Below are positions 59,678 through 64,000 of a stretch of 64,000 nt of DNA, in pieces. The notes under the pieces are model-generated. The model searched no databases. It had not been told where the DNA came from and worked only from the letters and a program-made list of their open reading frames with translations. The stretch comes from Sialis fuliginosa (lineage: Eukaryota > Arthropoda > Insecta > Megaloptera > Sialidae), in the NCBI GenBank assembly GCA_961205875.1, contig OY540815.1:7998001-8062000 (forward strand). Reading direction: 5' to 3'. Made by a program: the position numbers and the translations under genes. The first letter of the stretch is position 1. The number at the start of each line of letters is the position of its first letter.

Positions 59678-60650
59678 AAGGTGTCCAAGATAAGTGTGAA
59701 ATGCATGGGGATTTCCTAAACGGTAAGAGATACAGATTCGGTTAAATGAGATGAATTATTTGTAAGGAATGGGTGAGTATTACTACATCAAAAAATATTA
59801 TTAATTCTATTTGGTTTTGGCAGTATACCCGAAAATCTGAAAATTCGGAATTTCTTTAAACTGCTATAATTTTTTGTCAAAGTACATAGATAGGTACTTT
59901 TTGTTTGAGGTTTTTTGTGTAGAATTGATTGGTGCATTTAGAATTTTTATATCACTTTTAACTTCCGAGTTACAAGCCCTAACTTTAGTTTTTTTTATGG
60001 GCCACTCAATTGGCTATAGCATATTTAACCGTTTTTTTTCCCCTCTACTTTACAACGATATGTCACTTTTTATTTATTTTCGAACATAAGTCGAAGTACT
60101 AAATAGTGATATTAATGAAGTACATATTTTAATACTAATATTTAAGTAGGTCATGAAAATTGTTCAATAAAAATCATAATAACAACAATGAAAATAATAA
60201 ATGAATATTTGAAAACAATAAACTATTAGAAAAAAATGTTCTTACTTTTTTTCGAAAATAAATATGACAAAGTTACATATCGTTATAAAATAGAGTAAAA
60301 AACACGTTCAACTATGCTATAGCCAACTTAGTGGCCCATAAGAAAAACTAAAATTAGGGCTTGTAATTCGGAAACTAAAAGTGATATAAAATGTCTAAAT
60401 ACACCCATGAATTCTATACAAATAGTGCTTTAAGAAACCGCAAAAAAAAGTACCTATCTACTTCGACAAAAAAGTTATAGCCATTTAAAGAAATTCCCAA
60501 TTTTCAGATTTTTGGGTATACTGCCTAACCACATAGAATTAACAATATTTTTTGATGTAGTAATACTCACCCCTTACAAATAATTAATCTCATTTAACCG
60601 AATCTGTATCTCTTACCGTTTAGGAATTTCACGCTTATCTTCGACACCTG
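59678..60650. mobile_element. 973-bp element with about 360-bp inverted arms
   Basis: The ends are AAGGTGTCCAAGATAAGTGT and ACGCTTATCTTCGACACCTG, flanked by TATA on both sides (59,674-59,677 and 60,651-60,654). The arms run to about 60,036 and from about 60,297 and remain alignable throughout (ATACAGATTCGGTTAAATGA, AAAATATTATTAATTCTAT, TGGCTATAGCAT). The 260-bp centre is unique. The frame 59,874-60,089 lies in the arm and is not a gene. TA or TATA target use fits a Tc1/mariner-like or foldback source. Confidence 0.85.
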
Positions 60651-60654
60651 TATA

Positions 60655-61060
60655 TAACATAAAAAACTACTTATTGTAATAAAAAAAATTCATTATAATA
60701 TTAAAATTAACCTCCCACAGTTCTACGATATAATCACTTTAATCTAAAGAAGATCTACACAACTGATAATGAAAATTTACATGGTATTTTAAAAAATACA
60801 AATTTGAATATAATTTGTATACCTATCTTATATAATAAAATAATTAAAAGACTTTAAAACTATACATAAAACATGCATATATTTGTAAAAACGCATTTTA
60901 TTACACTATTATGTTTGAATGGAGTATAAAAGTCTGTAATATCATGTATTATTTACATTTTATTAGTAAAAACAAAGACATTATTTTCTAACAACTAGGT
61001 GTAATAAATTATAACTTGAATAGATCATAATATTATATTATATACATTTATTACATTTTA
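60655..61060. other. AT-rich stretch, nothing identified
   Basis: No gene or repeat partner seen. Confidence 0.35.
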
Positions 61061-61263
61061 ATAAAAACAAACTTGTTTGTCTAAACGTCAAAATTTATTT
61101 AAGAAAGCTTTCGATTCACAGAATCATCGTCAGGCTATTAATTATTGAGATAACGACATCGTTCTCATATTTAAATCTTTATTAATAGCCTGACGATGAT
61201 TCTGTGAATCGAAAGCTTTTCTTAAATAAATTTTGACGTTTAGACAAACAAGTTTGTTTTTAT
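61061..61263. repeat. Near-perfect 203-bp hairpin with hammerhead-like core
   Basis: The left arm 61,061-61,142 and right arm 61,181-61,263 are inverted with almost no mismatches. The 38-base loop contains the further dyad GAGATAACGACATCGTTCTC. Each arm carries CCTGACGATGATTCTGTGAA then TCGAAAGC, which fits CTGANGA, a 5-bp stem (GATTC/GAATC with loop TGT), then GAAA. That is the central part of a hammerhead ribozyme motif as found in Penelope-like element termini. Cleavage ability is not shown. Confidence 0.7.
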
Positions 61264-61269
61264 TTATAT

Positions 61270-61900
61270 TTAACGTCACTACTATTATATTTTTATTACA
61301 TTTAACATGTCTATACGTACACAAATTTTAAAATAAAATATTGGATTTGCACATATGAAACATTATTAACCTAGAAGTAAACTGTAGATAAGCTATATAA
61401 ATAGCTATATAATAGCCTATATAAAAAATAGTTCATATTAAAAGAATATATAATTTTATCATAAGTTAATATTTGCGCAAATAATTCGTCAATAACCATT
61501 CTTTATAGTTTAGGGTTTGAGGTTTGACAAACCCCATAGCAATATATTCAAAAACAGACATGTGTGTAGTTGTATATCGAAATATGCGATAACAGCACTT
61601 CAATATGATTAGAGTTTGACATATTGCATCGAGCGTTTGTAGTGTCCATTTTAAACGAATCACGGAAAATGCTTTGAAACTACAATACACAAAAAATCTA
61701 TGTTATTCATAGAATAAATTTCTAAATAAACATGCATTTAATAAAAATTATTTTAATATAATACAAATATTTATTTTATTTATAACCCCATTATTCAATT
61801 TTAAAAGCAATAAGTTCAGGATAGCATATACAAGTATATTACCATTTTTTTTTTTTAAAAAGGTTCAACTTTGAGGTCTGAAAAATAATAATTTTTCATG
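61270..61900. other. AT-rich stretch, nothing identified
   Basis: The minus frame 61,466-61,690 has no family resemblance. TTAGAGTTTGACATATTGCA near 61,611 echoes TTAGAGTTTGACGTGTGACA near 63,318, a short similarity only. Confidence 0.35.
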
Positions 61901-61908
61901 TTTTTTTA

Positions 61909-62445
61909 GGGTACCGAAGAAACCCGATATTAATCTTACATGCAGCCTTTTCAGTCAAAGCAAAATATCTCGTTTATACATATAAGCTAGTAATTTAAAA
62001 TTTTTTACTGAACATGTAAAACAATGCCCTCTAACAAAATATGTACAAATTTGTTGAAAAAATACTTTTTCAGGGGGGGGAGCTAAAGCTAGATAAAAAA
62101 AAAATTATACCAAGACATGTGGACACATCAAAATGTATAACCAAACCAGTGGAATTTGACCCTCTTTCTTATTTTTTTAAATCAAAAATGGCGCCTGCAG
62201 AGAGCTTTAAAGCAAATCAAAAAAAAAGTATACCAAGACGTGTACCAGCAGGGAGCTCCAAGCAGTAGATCAAGAATCAACAATATCATTTTAAATTTTG
62301 GAATAATAAGTATATATAAGGGGTCAACCCCTATATTTTATTTATTATTCTAACATAAAAATGGCGCCTGTATGTGGCTCCAAACAGTCCATGTAGTACG
62401 TATTTCGAAACCCTTATGGCATACATCCGTGTATATCTTAACCGA
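61909..62445 (-). mobile_element. Family C repeat, shortened copy
   Basis: On the plus strand it runs from AGGGTACCGAAGAAACCC through TTCAGTCAAAGCAAAATATC to ATTTCGAAACCCTTATGGCA, a decayed hairpin (ATACATCCGTGTAT) and TTAACCGAATT. The AAAAATGGCGCCTG unit is present twice (about 62,185 and 62,358), with much of the intervening unit deleted. Overlapping short frames are not genes. Confidence 0.77.
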
Positions 62446-62619
62446 ATTTTTTTAACCTACTTTTGATAATAGGTAAGCAATGTTAAAAAGGGCCGACAAA
62501 ATGATCAACTGTATTTTTTCAGATTTCTAACTTTTTACACATCGTTGAAAAACTGATATACAACTGTATTGTAATTCTATTACACTGTCGTTAACTGGGC
62601 TGTGAATTTTTCTAGTCAC

Positions 62620-63194
62620 GGTCGTGAGTGAATCGAACGTGAAAAATTATTTTCATTTCAATTATTTCATTTAATCATTATTTGTATAAAAAGTTCAAAT
62701 AGTAACAATAATGTTGCCAACTCTGCTGGAACGCCAAAAAACCTTCAGATTTAAAATTGTATGTTCACTTTATTTTTTTCTCTTTTTGCTCACTATTACC
62801 TACACAAGAAATGCAGTTATATAAATTAATATAAAATAACATATTATTGGCGGCGTTTCACAATAACGACACTCTTAAATTTTATTTTTCTATTTCTTTT
62901 TCAGTTGTAAAACATAAAGGTACTTGACATACTAAATTATACATATTTGAAGATAAACATCGTGTAAATTTCCTTTTCTGTCAATGTTTTATAATTAGTG
63001 TTATTGTATGTAATTTTTCTTGCAGGCATTTGCGAGGTACAAAAAAAGTATTAATTCATTTTCACTTAACGGCGAGGGTCCGGTCCCAATAACGCCGTTA
63101 TTGCGAGGTGCTACTGTATTGCACGAAAAAAAAATTGTAATCGTGTCACGAACATGACCGGTATCGTGAGCAAAAATCACTCACGCTTCCGGCT
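62620..63194. mobile_element. hAT-like MITE, interrupted by a Tigger-like MITE
   Basis: An exact 8-bp direct repeat, CTAGTCAC, flanks it at 62,612-62,619 and 63,195-63,202. The left end has GGTCGTGAGTGAATCGAACG. The right end, inverted, reads AGCCGGAAGCGTGAGTGATT. The shared GTGAGTGA and the 8-bp duplication fit hAT, though the left terminus seems to have lost a few bases. With the inner MITE removed it is about 305 bp. Confidence 0.7.
62849..63116 (-). mobile_element. Tigger/pogo-like MITE, reverse copy
   Basis: The right end CGCCGTTATTGCGAGGTGCT then ACTG is followed by TA. The sequence GGCGAGGGTCCGGTCCCAAT and, at the left end, GGCGTTTCACAATAACGACA then CTC match the reverse of 15,788-16,083. 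It is the better-preserved terminus of the family in this window. It is non-coding and nested in the hAT-like MITE. Confidence 0.8.
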
Positions 63195-63202
63195 CTAGTC
63201 AC

Positions 63203-63830
63203 AAGTAAATAACGTTCAATGTTCACTGGTTTAGTTTGGATGCAGCATAATACCAACAACGTGTTAAAAAGCAGACATGTTATTGAATGTCGGCGATAAC
63301 AGCTCTCCAACGTGATTAGAGTTTGACGTGTGACAACCTCCTATTTGGGTATTTTTTACACGTATGTAATCTGTAATTGGCAACGCGCCACGGGCCTGTA
63401 ATTAGGGTGTGCTTATACCACAAGTATTGCACTTTACCGATCTTTGAGTGACAGGTTTAAAACACACTGCGCGATTTTGTCTTATACAAGTATTTCATCT
63501 TTTAAAAAGATGTCAAATCTTTATCTACTGCTATCTAATATATGATGTATATCAATTACCACTGCTTATAACAAAAAACTATGGTTATGACTTATCAAAT
63601 ACAAATCCCCTAACCATAAAAATTGTAAGAGTTTAGACTTACACGTGTTTCAATAGCAATGCTATCATCATCGGAGTCCTAAAGACACACTTTTTTTTAG
63701 ACCGTTTATGTCTACTATACATGCTTGCTATACTTCTTTCGTATCTTTTTTTTTAAATAATGCCTGAAAATTATTATTTTTTTATTAAAATGAAAAATTT
63801 CCCGGTAAAAAGCTCACTCAAAATCACAAA
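63203..63830. other. Unassigned sequence
   Basis: Somewhat less AT-rich than average near 63,240-63,470. No family or splice-supported frame; the frame 63,448-63,636 is unsupported. Confidence 0.3.
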
Positions 63831-63834
63831 ATGT

Positions 63835-63985
63835 AATCAACCAATAGGGATCGAGTATTTTGACGTGTACGTAATAAATTTTCTGACGTCATACCAGTGA
63901 CAGATCTGCTGGATGTGTTTGTGATCACGTGATATCAATCACATATATGTAATTGAAGAGGTGAGTTCCAGAACTCGCTCGTTCC
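63835..63985. promoter_or_regulatory. Cluster of factor-site-like motifs
   Basis: Within 100 bases there are CCAAT (63,841-63,845), TGACGTG (63,861-63,867), the full palindrome TGACGTCA (63,884-63,891, a CRE/ATF site) and TCACGTGA (63,925-63,932, an E-box type site). The spacing suggests a regulatory segment, possibly of a gene beyond the window edge. This is motif evidence only. Confidence 0.3.
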
Positions 63986-64000
63986 AATTTTAAAATAATC

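Overview
The window is strongly AT-rich eukaryotic DNA and almost certainly comes from an arthropod, most likely an insect. The basis is the very low coding density, the long poly-A/T tracts, the absence of operon-like ORFs, and a dense mix of repeats of types common in insect genomes: hAT-like, TA-target Tc1/mariner or Tigger-like and PIF/Harbinger-like miniature inverted-repeat elements (MITEs), 5'-truncated LINEs, and a family ending in a GACA microsatellite. I could not identify the species. No complete protein-coding gene is recognisable. The region reads as intergenic or deep-intronic sequence repeatedly colonised by transposons.

Layout. Positions 1-17 kb hold two copies of a GACA-tailed repeat (family A) plus an inverted fragment of it, a 243-bp hAT MITE with a perfect 8-bp target duplication, a 544-bp TA-target MITE (family B), an 885-bp hAT element with a perfect 8-bp duplication, a GGGTTCCG/CGGAACCC repeat (family C), and a Tigger-like MITE. 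Positions 17-29 kb hold a possible Penelope-type repeat, a TA-target MITE inserted into an opposite-orientation copy of itself, a decayed LINE C-terminus, and a PIF/Harbinger-like MITE split by a 1.1-kb family C copy. Positions 30-38 kb hold hAT remnants, a family B copy split by a 540-bp foldback element, a MITE split by a short poly-A retroelement with an exact target duplication, an inverted dimer of the Harbinger-like MITE, and a 5'-truncated Jockey-like LINE inserted into family A.

Positions 38-64 kb are sparser: one candidate first coding exon (40,535-40,752, minus) with a canonical splice donor, further family A, B and C copies, a 973-bp element with inverted arms of about 360 bp, a near-perfect 203-bp hairpin with a hammerhead-like core, and a hAT element with a Tigger MITE inside it.

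The elements do not form a pathway. Their main interest is the nesting, which gives a relative order of insertion. The recognisable coding material is two dead LINE C-termini and one unidentified candidate exon. Boundaries were read by eye and may be off by a few bases; family names A-L are local labels, not database names.
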